Source of the DNA: Clostridia bacterium
Lineage (GTDB): Bacteria > Bacillota_A > Clostridia > TANB77 > CAG-508
Reading direction: 5' to 3'
DNA: 47,491 bases
NCBI GenBank assembly: GCA_017475185.1
Contig: JAFVGB010000001.1
Location: forward strand, 1-47,491
The notes below the pieces were generated by a model. It was not told the DNA's origin. It did no database searches and worked only from the letters and a program-made list of their open reading frames with translations. The translations under genes and the position numbers were made by a program. Shown here one piece after another: positions 7,901-16,328 of the stretch; position 1 is the first letter of the stretch, and each line of letters opens with the position of its first letter.

Positions 7901-10699
7901 TACTGCATTGCTTAATACTTCAACCTTAGCTTTTTCTACTGCTTGAATTTCTTTTACTTTGGCTTCAGTTAAAGCGTCAAAGGATTTCATCAAGCTGTTT
8001 TTTTCTTCAGCTGTTGCTTCTTTTTGCCACCATTCGCTTTCAAATAGTTCCTGCATTTGTTCCTTAGCTTTTGCTAATTCTGCTTCGCTTGTTGCTTCTT
8101 TTATAGAATTGCTTATATTCATAGCAATCTTTTTAGGATTAGGAGTAAATACGTCATCTAACAAGCCGAAAGTCTGCCAACCTGCAATAAAATTTAGAAC
8201 GTCATTTTTTGTTTGTACAATCCATCCACCCTCTGTTGCTTCGCTTAGTTTATTTTTTAATTTATCGATTTCAATATCAACATCGTTGGTTGCAAGTTCT
8301 ATATCTAAATCAATTTTAGTTTGCTGTAATTCTTTAGCTTCAGTTTTAAGTTTGCTTAATCCTTCCACGTTTTCAGCTGATTTCTTTTTCAGAATATCCA
8401 AAGATTCAGAATAAGAAAGAATACCGATTTGAGCTTCTGGGATTTCTTTATTTAATTGAGCTTGTACGTCTGCAAGTTCTTTTTCTTCGTTTTTAGTAAG
8501 ACTTGTCTTTTTACCTAACTCATCATATTTTTTAATTAAAGCATCTATATTGTTTATAGTGTTTTGTCTTTGCTTGTTGCCTTCGATTAATTCTTCATTG
8601 TTTTTCTTTAATTCAAGATTAATTTTCTTTTGTTCCTCTGCAGATTTGTTTAATTGGGAAACAACAGCAGCTATTCCTGCACTTGCCATAGCTATTGCAG
8701 AAAATACAGCAATCATAGGATTAGCTTTAACAACATTCATTGCTATATTTAGAGCTTTTTGTATAGCAGTTGCACTTTGTGCTGCAGTGTTGTATTTCAT
8801 TAAAGAAGGGATAAGCTGACCAGTAACAGCAGTCGCAATACCTGTTATTTGTTGTTTAGTATTACCAAAAAGAGTATTAATACCGTTAAGAGTGTTTATA
8901 TAAGGCAGCATTTCGCTAAGAATTTGAATAGAAGCAACACCAGTTTCACCTATCGGACCGGTAACATTTATAACACTTGTAAGGACGCTTTCCAAAGTTG
9001 TTTTTAATTGGTTTGCTCTGTTTTCTATAGTGTCGCTCATATCATTAAAAGCGTCTTCAGTTGTACCTGCTGCATTATTGAATTGAGCGAGTGTTTCTGC
9101 CAATCCGTTAATATCACCTGTAAGAGTATTAAAAGCAGAAGATGCTTCGGCGCTTCCGAATGCCTGCGTTGCAGATACACCTGCTTTTTCAAACGCATCT
9201 TGTAACAATTGCAATGCACCTATAAAATCTCCGCCTCTTATTCTGTCTCCTAATTCTTCAATAGTAACACCTGCACCTTCTAAAGCGTTTTTTAATTCAG
9301 CAGAAGGTTTTTGCATTTGGATTAACATTTGATTTAATCTTGTTGTAGCTTGCGCAGTCGGCACACCTTTAGCAGTCATTATAGCAAGCGAAGCTCCTAT
9401 ATCTTTAAGCGACGCACCGTATGCTGCGGCTGTTGGGATTACTTGAGACAAAGAACGTGATAATTCTGGAATTGTAGTTTTACCTAAATTTACGGTTTGG
9501 AATAGAATATCAGAATATTCGGTTGCTTTTTCAGCAGTTTCACCATACGCATTTAATAAGGAAGATAATACATCGACCGTGTTATTAATAGATTCAGAAC
9601 CGCCGACCGCCAATTTAGCGGACGCGTCCATAAACGCTTCCATCTTTTCAGTTGTAGCTTCTATTCCAGCAGATAAAGCATTATAAGATGCGGCTTGTAT
9701 ATCTGCTGCATTGATAGGGATTTTTTTCGACATTGCCAAAGCCATACGTTCAAAGTTCTCGGCGTTTTCTTTAGCTGCACCGCCTAATGTTTTAATTTGA
9801 GCAGTTGCAGTATCTAAATTAACGAAAGGGTCTGTAATAGATTTAATAGAAGAAGTAAAAGTATTTAGACCTTGAGCAACAAAACCGAATTCGCTTAAAG
9901 CAGAAGAAAAATCTTTTGCTGGTTTTTCAAGATTTATATTTTTGTTTGCTTCCTGTAATTCTGTTATTTGATTTTCAGTTTGTTTAATAGCATTAGATAA
10001 ATCAATATATGCTTGAGTTCCTGTTTTACCAGAAGCCTGCATTTCGTTTAACGCTTTTCTTTGAGTATCTAATAATTTGCTTATATTTTTGAAAGCTTTA
10101 TCGTATTCTTCCGCTGCAGTTTTAGCGTCATTTCCAATTTTTACTCCATCTAAGCTGTTGCTAAGATTTTGTAAATCTGTATTAAGGTTTTTAATTTCAT
10201 TTTCTGGCAAGTAAGCAGCGAATTGTTTAAGACTTTCAATATCTATATTGCCAATATCTTTAAGATTTTGAATAACAGATTTTAATTGTTGTTCAAATTG
10301 TTTAGTATCAATACCTAAATCAAGATTTTTAAGAGTATCTTCCAATTTAGAAAAAGCACCAGTATCAACATTCAAAGACATTTTAATTTTGTTTATATTT
10401 TGTATCATTTCTAAAGTGCTTTGAAGTTGTGCTTCTAATTGTTTGTATTCATCAGTACCCTCTTTTCCTGCGGTTTTCATTTCTTTAAGCTGGCTGATTT
10501 GAGCGTTAGCTAAATCATCGACTTGTTTTTTGAATTGACCGAATTCGTTTGACGCTTTTTTCAGACTGACGTTTGCTTCAATAGTAGGGTTCTGTTTATC
10601 TATTTCATTTTGAATTTGTTTAGATACATTATCAAGTGATTTTTTATCTACAACAGGGTTTATATTAGCCTGTAATTGTACAGAAAATTTTTCGCTCAT
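4970..10699 (-). CDS. Tail tape measure protein (1909 aa)
   Basis: This is the largest gene. The N-terminal ~260 residues are coiled coil. Residues about 265-560 form the TP901-type tape-measure core (F-E-R-M-A-L-A-M-S-K..., A-A-S-Y-N-A-L-S-A-G, T-T-I-P-E-L-S-R-S-L-S-Q-V-I-P). A hydrophobic helix lies near 665-685, followed by about 1,000 residues of Lys/Glu-rich coiled coil, and hydrophobic helices again near 1770-1815. The length predicts a tail of roughly 0.28 micrometres by the usual 0.15 nm per residue rule. It is alone between its terminator (4873-4904) and the divergent gpG-like gene, far from the tail-tube candidate at 24832. Confidence 0.93.
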   Translation of the reverse strand: MSEKFSVQLQANINPVVDKKSLDNVSKQIQNEIDKQNPTIEANVSLKKASNEFGQFKKQVDDLANAQISQLKEMKTAGKEGTDEYKQLEAQLQSTLEMIQNINKIKMSLNVDTGAFSKLEDTLKNLDLGIDTKQFEQQLKSVIQNLKDIGNIDIESLKQFAAYLPENEIKNLNTDLQNLSNSLDGVKIGNDAKTAAEEYDKAFKNISKLLDTQRKALNEMQASGKTGTQAYIDLSNAIKQTENQITELQEANKNINLEKPAKDFSSALSEFGFVAQGLNTFTSSIKSITDPFVNLDTATAQIKTLGGAAKENAENFERMALAMSKKIPINAADIQAASYNALSAGIEATTEKMEAFMDASAKLAVGGSESINNTVDVLSSLLNAYGETAEKATEYSDILFQTVNLGKTTIPELSRSLSQVIPTAAAYGASLKDIGASLAIMTAKGVPTAQATTRLNQMLIQMQKPSAELKNALEGAGVTIEELGDRIRGGDFIGALQLLQDAFEKAGVSATQAFGSAEASSAFNTLTGDINGLAETLAQFNNAAGTTEDAFNDMSDTIENRANQLKTTLESVLTSVINVTGPIGETGVASIQILSEMLPYINTLNGINTLFGNTKQQITGIATAVTGQLIPSLMKYNTAAQSATAIQKALNIAMNVVKANPMIAVFSAIAMASAGIAAVVSQLNKSAEEQKKINLELKKNNEELIEGNKQRQNTINNIDALIKKYDELGKKTSLTKNEEKELADVQAQLNKEIPEAQIGILSYSESLDILKKKSAENVEGLSKLKTEAKELQQTKIDLDIELATNDVDIEIDKLKNKLSEATEGGWIVQTKNDVLNFIAGWQTFGLLDDVFTPNPKKIAMNISNSIKEATSEAELAKAKEQMQELFESEWWQKEATAEEKNSLMKSFDALTEAKVKEIQAVEKAKVEVLSNAVKEAYDKNIKETAGGMITDEAARKIAEQTETTVEQVKEMYNEIKNEAVKANIGEQIENIVKSTEKLKDVQALKQLEDDFKNAKDAAEKARIAEKIQEWAPAAVKVVDTIVDENGKLVNSYEVSSEAVEEMSKALEESVSKELIDNQNNLLKTFEKQGETFAYNEKKLKDLQKQITTKSMRGEDVSQLRAEYDKLATSMSNQKDVMLSQLEQMEKEGTATDKIYNSIAKSIKQQPDELKKVIQAEVQRKQLLEQQLQLQEEVNKAVSYNKAKDTEEVTKAQQRLWDMTARYNQWVQNNSVKAAKSDPHAKKLLEDVTAAKEALKQAKQNADWIEKTNQDVDAFNKTFDKSVKTTTASAKAKETEFEKNEKILNSLKNKYELEQEIFKINTDNLILSEKRVRTDYDDYKYNQEQLKILEKEKNDLIEYLKLKDDFMTTDNLSDLSIGIKLEKDELEKAQKLVVDFIKEYNNTLKDIQTYEAKVDLTQLDLLEERLKDEMKTINLKFGIDDDSIRIATENVNKITDDMLSILTKRTEEIKAKLEEAMKAGTNQEYILNLTKELNEAKSKVNDIINNRLKATKDANEKEIELLKQKYETENELNKNSLDKQKEQATNFVNFLNQSLIATIHTKLEIDTENINDELQNELDKLDQQFGKKEKLTYKEELYNKKRLEIEKKYQEEKEKLQIQAAYREQSLNLQNQRRMAELEEQQRTEQLKKEEEYYKKSLELQLNLINTLQEQRSKTQDDTIKAMYDAQIASVTENAEQMKLKIQEIEGTISTVSQNLALSGEEIAKTFVSIFDSMIASGEQITSIKDGLRLILKTFSEFLIREAEAALETYLFSSSFWSDIALKSGGIIAFVPALLAIAKSSLKAIISPLITSITSKLLSFSTGGRIDSPTLALIGDGNRLGGDNKEWVFRDDQLRSLVEEVVDTQNNKISNSFKALQNSISNINLTSTIKGSDIILSVKRTEFENSLRNY

Positions 10700-10731
10700 A
10701 AAATTTATATATTTTATTAAATAATTATAAT

Positions 10732-10739
10732 TATATTTG
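10732..10739 (+). promoter_or_regulatory. Possible -7 element for the gpG-like gene
   Basis: TATATTTG matches TAnnTTTG 40 nt before the ATG at 10779, but no TTG is found at -33. The 79-nt gap also has to hold the divergent tape-measure promoter, for which no consensus match was found. Confidence 0.35.
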
Positions 10740-10778
10740 TAAAAATAACAATTAAAAACAATATAAATTTACTATAAA

Positions 10779-11285
10779 ATGGAAACATCAGACGTAAGTA
10801 AAGAATTTAAATCCTTTATAGATGGATTTAGCAAATATCTTGCTGGATATTCAGGAGACTTGCCAAAACAATATGAGAACGCTATAATTGCCATAATTCA
10901 AACAGAGATTGCACAAAATATGGCTTTTCACGGTCGCTATGATGGTTCTGGAACAAGTCTATTCAGCAGCGGCAATGTTCAATGGAAAGAATTAAAAGAA
11001 AGCACAAAACGTTCATATAAAAGCAAGTGGGGTGATAATTACGACCCACAACCTACATTAGATAGGACTGGTGCTTTGCGTCAAAGTATAGAAGTAGTAT
11101 ATAAAGATAATTTAACATTTGAATTGAGCGCCAATACACCTTATGCACGTGTACATCAATATGGCAGTGAAGATGGCAAAATTCCTGCACGTCCTTATTT
11201 TGTATTATCTAAGAGTGCATTAAACAAAATCATAGATAATGTAATAGAAGGATTAGAGGAATATACTAAATCTGCATTAGTATAA
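10779..11285 (+). CDS. Mu gpG-like virion morphogenesis / tail completion protein
   Basis: This 168-aa protein fits the phage virion morphogenesis (Mu G-like) family. It has an N-terminal helical half, then F-S-S-G-N-V-Q-W-K-E-L-K-E-S-T (62-76), L-D-R-T-G-A-L-R-Q-S-I (94-104), the Y-A-R-V-H-Q-Y-G segment near 125-132 and I-P-A-R-P-Y-F-V-L. The family is linked to neck or tail-terminator assembly. It is the only plus-strand gene between two minus-strand structural blocks, and its stop codon (11283-11285) directly abuts the stop of the Mu F-like gene (11286-11288) with no terminator between. Confidence 0.8.
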   Translation: METSDVSKEFKSFIDGFSKYLAGYSGDLPKQYENAIIAIIQTEIAQNMAFHGRYDGSGTSLFSSGNVQWKELKESTKRSYKSKWGDNYDPQPTLDRTGALRQSIEVVYKDNLTFELSANTPYARVHQYGSEDGKIPARPYFVLSKSALNKIIDNVIEGLEEYTKSALV

Positions 11286-12614
11286 TTATTTATGCAGTCT
11301 GATAAGATAAGTGTTCCCAGTCTTTATATTGTCAAATACCTTAAATTTGTTATTGTTTTTAATAATAATGTCGTTTTTGTTATTAGGAATATAATTTGTT
11401 CCCTCTTTGATATAAAATTCATAAAAGAAATTTATTCTCTTTTTATCTTCTTTAGTTTTATAAGGATTAAATAAATTCTTGCTGTAGCTGTTGTGTCTTG
11501 ACAAGCTAAGATTAGAAAAAATTTCAAAAGTTATATATTCTCTTCCGTCAATAATATCTTTACATCTTTGAGGGAGTTCGTCTTCGTAATAACATTCACC
11601 GTAATAATAAACGTTCTTATAGTTTGTTTTATATATATTTTTTTCGAAAGCATCGTTTAGATTATCAATACTTTCTATATCTGTATTTCCGTAAGTAATT
11701 AGGTTGTTAATATCTTCAATATTATCTGCTAATTTTTTATTTGTGCTGTTTAGTTTATTATAGTTTCTTTTAATAGAAACATTTTCAATTTCATCTTTAT
11801 CTTTAACGTTTTCAGTATAATCATATTTATCAAATTCATTGTCTCTCTCTTTCAATTTCATTTTAATTTCCTGAGCGAGTTTCATATCATAAATAGAATA
11901 ATCTGGAACGTATTTAGAAGTAATTTGTATAGGGTTTTCTTCGTCATTCACAGGTTTATAATTGCTTCCGCTGTCTACTTTAAGACCGTTTTGCTTAACA
12001 AGTTCTTCATCAAGTTCTACCACGTGGCACGCGCAATTAAAAGCAGAAGGCGGATATATGCTGTTCCATATAGGGTCGTCATATCTAAATACTTTATTGT
12101 GCCATTTTTCGTGGTCGTGTCTTTTAGTTTTTCTTTGAAATTGTTTATACTGCCAATAAATGTTTTTTGTTAATTCTGCTGTTGCCGATTGCTGTTCCCA
12201 TCTACCTTGAGCATAAGCAACACCCATATTTGTATTGTATATAGTTGTAAGTCTATGCAAAGGTAGTGTTTCTTGTTTAGTTTTAGGGTCGTAAAGCCAA
12301 CCTTTCTCTTCTAAATTGCTTCTGACATTATTTTTAAATTCTTTCATAGGCAATCCTTCTTTTTTAGCTTTGATAAGGTTGTCAATCACGCATTGCAGTA
12401 CGTTTGCATTTGTAACGTTGGCAATAGTAAAGCATCTTTTATGTTCAGCAGAAGTTAAATCACGCCATGAGCTTGTAATTACAATATGTTTTTGTCTTTG
12501 GTTAAGATATTTAAGAGCTTCGTCTGGCGTTCTTCTCCACATATTGTTGTATATAGTATTTTTATTGTTTTGCTTTTTTGTTTTAGCGAAAGAATTAAAT
12601 AAATCTTTGTTCAT
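11286..12614 (-). CDS. Mu F-like minor head protein with an ART-like C-terminal extension
   Basis: This 442-aa protein has a typical phage Mu F head-morphogenesis domain over residues 40-215: an N-terminal helical part, W-E-Q-Q-S-A, K-R-H-D-H-E-K-W-H, I-Y-P-P-S-A-F-N-C-A-C-H. The family sits at the portal inside the head. Residues 285-442 are an extension whose order of elements resembles ADP-ribosyltransferase tails fused to many Mu F proteins: Y-Y-Y-G-E near 320, F-E-I-F-S-N-L-S-L-S-R near 353-363, then K-F-K-V-F-D-N-I-K-T-G-N-T-Y-L-I at the end. The expected ExE is not clear (K-N-D at that place), so it may be inactive or a different fold. Confidence 0.8.
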   Translation of the reverse strand: MNKDLFNSFAKTKKQNNKNTIYNNMWRRTPDEALKYLNQRQKHIVITSSWRDLTSAEHKRCFTIANVTNANVLQCVIDNLIKAKKEGLPMKEFKNNVRSNLEEKGWLYDPKTKQETLPLHRLTTIYNTNMGVAYAQGRWEQQSATAELTKNIYWQYKQFQRKTKRHDHEKWHNKVFRYDDPIWNSIYPPSAFNCACHVVELDEELVKQNGLKVDSGSNYKPVNDEENPIQITSKYVPDYSIYDMKLAQEIKMKLKERDNEFDKYDYTENVKDKDEIENVSIKRNYNKLNSTNKKLADNIEDINNLITYGNTDIESIDNLNDAFEKNIYKTNYKNVYYYGECYYEDELPQRCKDIIDGREYITFEIFSNLSLSRHNSYSKNLFNPYKTKEDKKRINFFYEFYIKEGTNYIPNNKNDIIIKNNNKFKVFDNIKTGNTYLIRLHK

Positions 12615-12615
12615 A

Positions 12616-14109
12616 TTATAATCCTGCTTCTCCGATTAGTTGCTGGTAAATAATCACTTTTTCCATAAACTTAGTAAGGTTTTCAGTTGGCATATTTGGG
12701 AAGCTCTGGATTAATAAATCCTGCAATTCATCATAATCTGACCCTTCGTAGTTATCAATCACTTCTTTAATAGTTTTATAAGCACCGTTATTAACATAAG
12801 TTTCTAATTCTTTTACTTGTTCTGTAATATCGTTTCCGTTATCATCTTTTATTTTAAGTTCTTTATTTTCTTCTTCTTTTAGTTCAACAACATCATTGTT
12901 ATTTTCATTTTTATTAAACATTCCATAACTTGAATTGTCTTGGATTTCAAAAACGGTTTCGCTTATATTGTAAGTAGAAGCAATATATTTTTTATCGAAT
13001 CTAATACCTAATTGATAAAGTTTAAGGTCTCTTTCAATTAAATCGTTATCGATTTTATAAGGAGCGTATAATTCAAAATAAGGTCTTCTTGATAATTCTT
13101 CTGGGAAGTTGTACAAAGTAATATAATAAATCAATCTGTCAAACATAGGCATAATCATTTTGCAGTCGCTTTGGATTACATCTTCACGAATTGCGAAATG
13201 TGTTTTGCTCATTGCGTATGAACCTACATTTGAAGTGTTTTCAGTTGTACCAGTTTGAGATAATACAGCTTTAGAAATTTCGTTATTATGGAAATTAATA
13301 AATGAAGTAAATAGTTCAGGATTAGCTGATATATTATTTAACGTAGATATTTGCGTATCTGGTCCAACAGCAACAGCTATATTTTTATTATAGTATTGAT
13401 CAAGAGTATAATTTACTAATGCGTCAGTTTCTGCTTGGTTGGCAGTTTCGTTTACGTGTATATAAATAAAGTTATCGGAGTTTTTATCTGTTGCTTTAGA
13501 CCATAATTTAATAGTTTGTTTTTTGAAAAATACAGACCAGTAGCAAAGAGAAAGAATAGCCAAGCCGTATGGGTTGTCAGGAGTTGGGTCGTGTTGTACA
13601 ACAAGGAATTTATCCTCTTTTACAGGAATAGGTTCTGTTGTATTTTTAATCCAAAGACATTGACCTGCTTGATTGAATTGAAAATACTCGTTAGGTCTTT
13701 GAATAATTTTAGTTGGAATAATTTTTCCATTTTCGATTTTCCATATTATTTCAAAAACAGAGTAACCATAAAGCACTGCGTCCATCATTTGTTTTATAAG
13801 AGTATCTATATTTAATTTTTCAAATATAGCGTCCATAAAAGCAATATATTCTTGAGAGTTTTCAATAGTAAATTGATTATAGTTCAATTTCCATAACATA
13901 GAAGAGACGCCTGATATTCTACTCTGCACGCATGAGAATACGTGAGGGTCTGTTAATAATTCTTTATATACAACAGGATTAGCTCCTAATTTTCGTAAAA
14001 TTAAATCTGGGTTAGGTAAAGTAACGTAAAAATCTTTAAATTGTGTTAAATTAGTTTTATATAAGTTAGCTGCAATACCTAACAATCTTTTTCTTTCTGA
14101 TGCATCCAT
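12616..14109 (-). CDS. Portal protein, DUF935 (Mu gp29-like)
   Basis: This 497-aa protein is typical of the DUF935 portal family: L-T-D-P-H-V-F-S-C-V-Q-S-R (52-64), G-Y-S-V-F-E-I-I-W (113-121), Q-R-P-N-E-Y-F-Q-F, N-P-Y-G-L-A-I-L (177-184) and S-Q-T-G-T-T-E-N. The dodecameric portal is the packaging pore and the neck of the capsid. An acidic Lys/Glu/Asp tail follows residue 400. It lies between Mu F-like and large terminase genes with 1-2 nt gaps, so all four packaging genes are one operon. Confidence 0.93.
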   Translation of the reverse strand: MDASERKRLLGIAANLYKTNLTQFKDFYVTLPNPDLILRKLGANPVVYKELLTDPHVFSCVQSRISGVSSMLWKLNYNQFTIENSQEYIAFMDAIFEKLNIDTLIKQMMDAVLYGYSVFEIIWKIENGKIIPTKIIQRPNEYFQFNQAGQCLWIKNTTEPIPVKEDKFLVVQHDPTPDNPYGLAILSLCYWSVFFKKQTIKLWSKATDKNSDNFIYIHVNETANQAETDALVNYTLDQYYNKNIAVAVGPDTQISTLNNISANPELFTSFINFHNNEISKAVLSQTGTTENTSNVGSYAMSKTHFAIREDVIQSDCKMIMPMFDRLIYYITLYNFPEELSRRPYFELYAPYKIDNDLIERDLKLYQLGIRFDKKYIASTYNISETVFEIQDNSSYGMFNKNENNNDVVELKEEENKELKIKDDNGNDITEQVKELETYVNNGAYKTIKEVIDNYEGSDYDELQDLLIQSFPNMPTENLTKFMEKVIIYQQLIGEAGL

Positions 14110-14111
14110 AA

Positions 14112-15539
14112 TTAAAATTTGTTTAATAAGTAATATCTATTATCAATAGCTTTAATATCTACTTGATATTTATTATTAGAAAAATAGTAAAATTTCTTTT
14201 GCAAATAATCTAATCCAAGAGTAAGAGCATCGACTTGGTCATCGTGTTCACCGTTTGGGAAGTCTGCCAATTCTCCTGTAAATTCCATTAAATAATTTGC
14301 ATTCTGATTAAGATATACATTTCCACCCTCAATAAGGGACATAACTTTTTGTGCACGTGTTACTTTATCCATAGGTTTTAGTTCTTCAATTCTCATACCG
14401 AATTCACCTTTTAATTCTTGTATAAGGGATTTACCGCTTGCAGCACCCTCGATACAAATTTTATCAGGCTTCCATTTGTTTATAAGTTCACGTCCTTTGT
14501 TTCTTAACTGCACGAAATCAATTTGTCCTCTGTACACATCTAATATATATATATCTTCATCTTTCTTTCCAAAAGTTACGCAAGCAGAATAATCGCTTGT
14601 TTTTTTAGTTTCAAAAGCAGTGTCCCACGTTTGGAGTACGTAATCAAATTCAGCTCTGCTCATATAGCTTGGGTCATACCATTGCCAATAATCCGATTTG
14701 AATATTGACGCTTGGTCGTTAATAGGTTCTTGTTGATATAAAGCAGAAAACCAATAATTTCCTTCAAGTTTTCTAATAGAATGGATTTGATTTTCGCTTA
14801 TAAGGTCTGGACATAACACTTCGCCTTCTTGTCTTCCCAATTTATCGTTTCTTCCTGCTATTGCTGGAATATTAATCATTTTCACGCCATTAAATGCGTC
14901 TTTATTGTCTATAATTCTGCCTGTAAGGTCGTTTTTATGCCATCGTGTCGCCATGACAATCAATTTAGCTTTTCCCTGCAATCTTGAGTAAAGAGTAGTA
15001 GTGAACCATTCCCATATACCGTCTCTTGTACGTCTGCTCATTGCTTCCTTATTGTTTTTCACAGGGTCATCAATAATAATAAGGTCGCCGCCTTTACCAG
15101 TCAATGCTCCGTTAATACCAGTACCAATTACTCCGCCGTTATAATAATTATAAAATTCTTTTTGTGTATTTTTTCTTAAAGACACTCCTAATTTATTGAG
15201 TGTGTCTCTAACTCTTGACGTAAAAGTTTCTGTTAATTGTACGCCGTAGCTTGTAAGAATAACTTTAAGATATGGATTATTATATATAAGCCAAACTAAA
15301 AGCCAATAACTTACATATTCGCTTTTTCCGTGTCGTGGCGGAATAGATAATAATAAAACTTGTAAATCACTATTAAATAAGAAGTTAAGCACTTCTTTTT
15401 CGATATATCTAAGATGTTTAAAAGGAAGATAAGAATGACCGCTTATAATAAAGCCTAAACCTAAAGGAGTATTTAATACTAATTTTTCTTTTTTCTTATT
15501 CTTACTTACTTCTAAAATATCATTAGTCAAATTTTTCAT
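14112..15539 (-). CDS. terL: Terminase large subunit
   Basis: This 475-aa protein has an N-terminal ATPase and a C-terminal RNase H-like nuclease. The Walker A is P-P-R-H-G-K-S-E (67-74), the Walker B is L-I-I-I-D-D (153-158), and the coupling motif lies in V-M-A-T-R-W-H (195-201). The nuclease carboxylates are D306 (Q-T-W-D-T-A-F), E364 (I-C-I-E-G-A-A-S-G-K-S) and D433/D434 (E-H-D-D-Q-V-D-A). It cuts concatemers and pumps DNA through the portal. It overlaps the small-subunit candidate by 17 nt. Confidence 0.96.
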   Translation of the reverse strand: MKNLTNDILEVSKNKKKEKLVLNTPLGLGFIISGHSYLPFKHLRYIEKEVLNFLFNSDLQVLLLSIPPRHGKSEYVSYWLLVWLIYNNPYLKVILTSYGVQLTETFTSRVRDTLNKLGVSLRKNTQKEFYNYYNGGVIGTGINGALTGKGGDLIIIDDPVKNNKEAMSRRTRDGIWEWFTTTLYSRLQGKAKLIVMATRWHKNDLTGRIIDNKDAFNGVKMINIPAIAGRNDKLGRQEGEVLCPDLISENQIHSIRKLEGNYWFSALYQQEPINDQASIFKSDYWQWYDPSYMSRAEFDYVLQTWDTAFETKKTSDYSACVTFGKKDEDIYILDVYRGQIDFVQLRNKGRELINKWKPDKICIEGAASGKSLIQELKGEFGMRIEELKPMDKVTRAQKVMSLIEGGNVYLNQNANYLMEFTGELADFPNGEHDDQVDALTLGLDYLQKKFYYFSNNKYQVDIKAIDNRYYLLNKF

Positions 15540-16155
15540 TCTCGTCTTGAATAAGATTGAATTTTATTTTATCCTTATTTAATAGTTCTATATTATTACC
15601 ATTTTCTTTATTTTCTTTAGCTTTTTCGTAGCTATATTCAAGGAAATCGTGAGTTCCTTTCAAGTCAATAGTTATATTATTAATTATATTGTCTTTATTT
15701 TCAGTTTCTGTATTGTCTTCTATATCCAAACCGTTTAATTGTCTTAGCTGTTTTACGCAGTCCATAAGCAGTTGGTTATTGTTAGTTTCCATACTTTCAG
15801 TAATTTTATTAGTAAGAATGTTATAAATTTCAGCTCTAAGCATAGTTTTATCTTTTTTAACAAGATTAGATAAAATAAAAGTTTTAGCTGCTTTATAAAG
15901 TCTTTCAAATTCACGTTCGACCGTATCGCCTTTTTTATATTGGAATAAAGTAAGTTTTTGTTTTTCTTTATCCTTTAAGCTGTTCAGGAAGAACGGATAA
16001 ATTACACCAGTTCTATAACATTTTTTCATAATTTCAGGTTTCGTATAGTAAGCAAGGTGCAGAGCCGCAATAATTTCAATTTTTTTAGCGTCATCGCATA
16101 CGAAATCAACGGAATTAGTTTTTCTTTTAGTTTCTTTTCTTTTTAACACACTCAT
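15523..16155 (-). CDS. Putative terminase small subunit
   Basis: This 210-aa protein begins basic (K-R-K-E-T-K-R-K-T), followed by a helical region that could hold an HTH (I-I-A-A-L-H-L-A-Y-Y-T-K-P-E-I). A long helical middle and an acidic Asn-rich tail follow. There is no decisive sequence match. The call rests on being the first gene of the packaging operon, overlapping terL by 17 nt, and on suitable size. It would recognise the packaging start site and recruit TerL. Confidence 0.6.
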   Translation of the reverse strand: MSVLKRKETKRKTNSVDFVCDDAKKIEIIAALHLAYYTKPEIMKKCYRTGVIYPFFLNSLKDKEKQKLTLFQYKKGDTVEREFERLYKAAKTFILSNLVKKDKTMLRAEIYNILTNKITESMETNNNQLLMDCVKQLRQLNGLDIEDNTETENKDNIINNITIDLKGTHDFLEYSYEKAKENKENGNNIELLNKDKIKFNLIQDENEKFD

Positions 16156-16328
16156 TTCAACAAATTTTATAAAAATTATTACAAAATTTTACAAATTTTT
16201 TATAAAAATAAACTTTTTTTTTAAAAAAAGCAAAATATTTTGTAAAAAATTTTGATTGTATTGTTAAATATTTATATTTTTACAAAAAAGATACAAAAAA
16301 TTTATTAACTAATAATAAATAAAGCAAA
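16156..16328. promoter_or_regulatory. Divergent promoter region between packaging and capsid operons
   Basis: A 173-nt very AT-rich gap from which the packaging operon (minus) and capsid operon (plus) diverge. No exact TTG/TAnnTTTG pair is present. The closest plus-strand element is TATTTTTAC near 16275-16283, and a similar TATTTTTAC occurs on the minus strand ahead of the tape-measure gene. This might be a late-gene promoter variant; the evidence is thin. Confidence 0.35.

Noticed and set aside
8550..9219. Plus- and minus-strand frames of 60-90 codons inside the tape-measure gene, including the Cys-rich one at 9008
   Set aside because: They overlap a fully open 1909-codon gene with clear domain content; composition is that of an opposite-strand shadow.
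10779..11285. Frameshift or broken copy explanation for the lone plus-strand gpG-like gene
   Set aside because: The gene is intact, of normal length, and has its own -7 box, so it is simply placed on the opposite strand.
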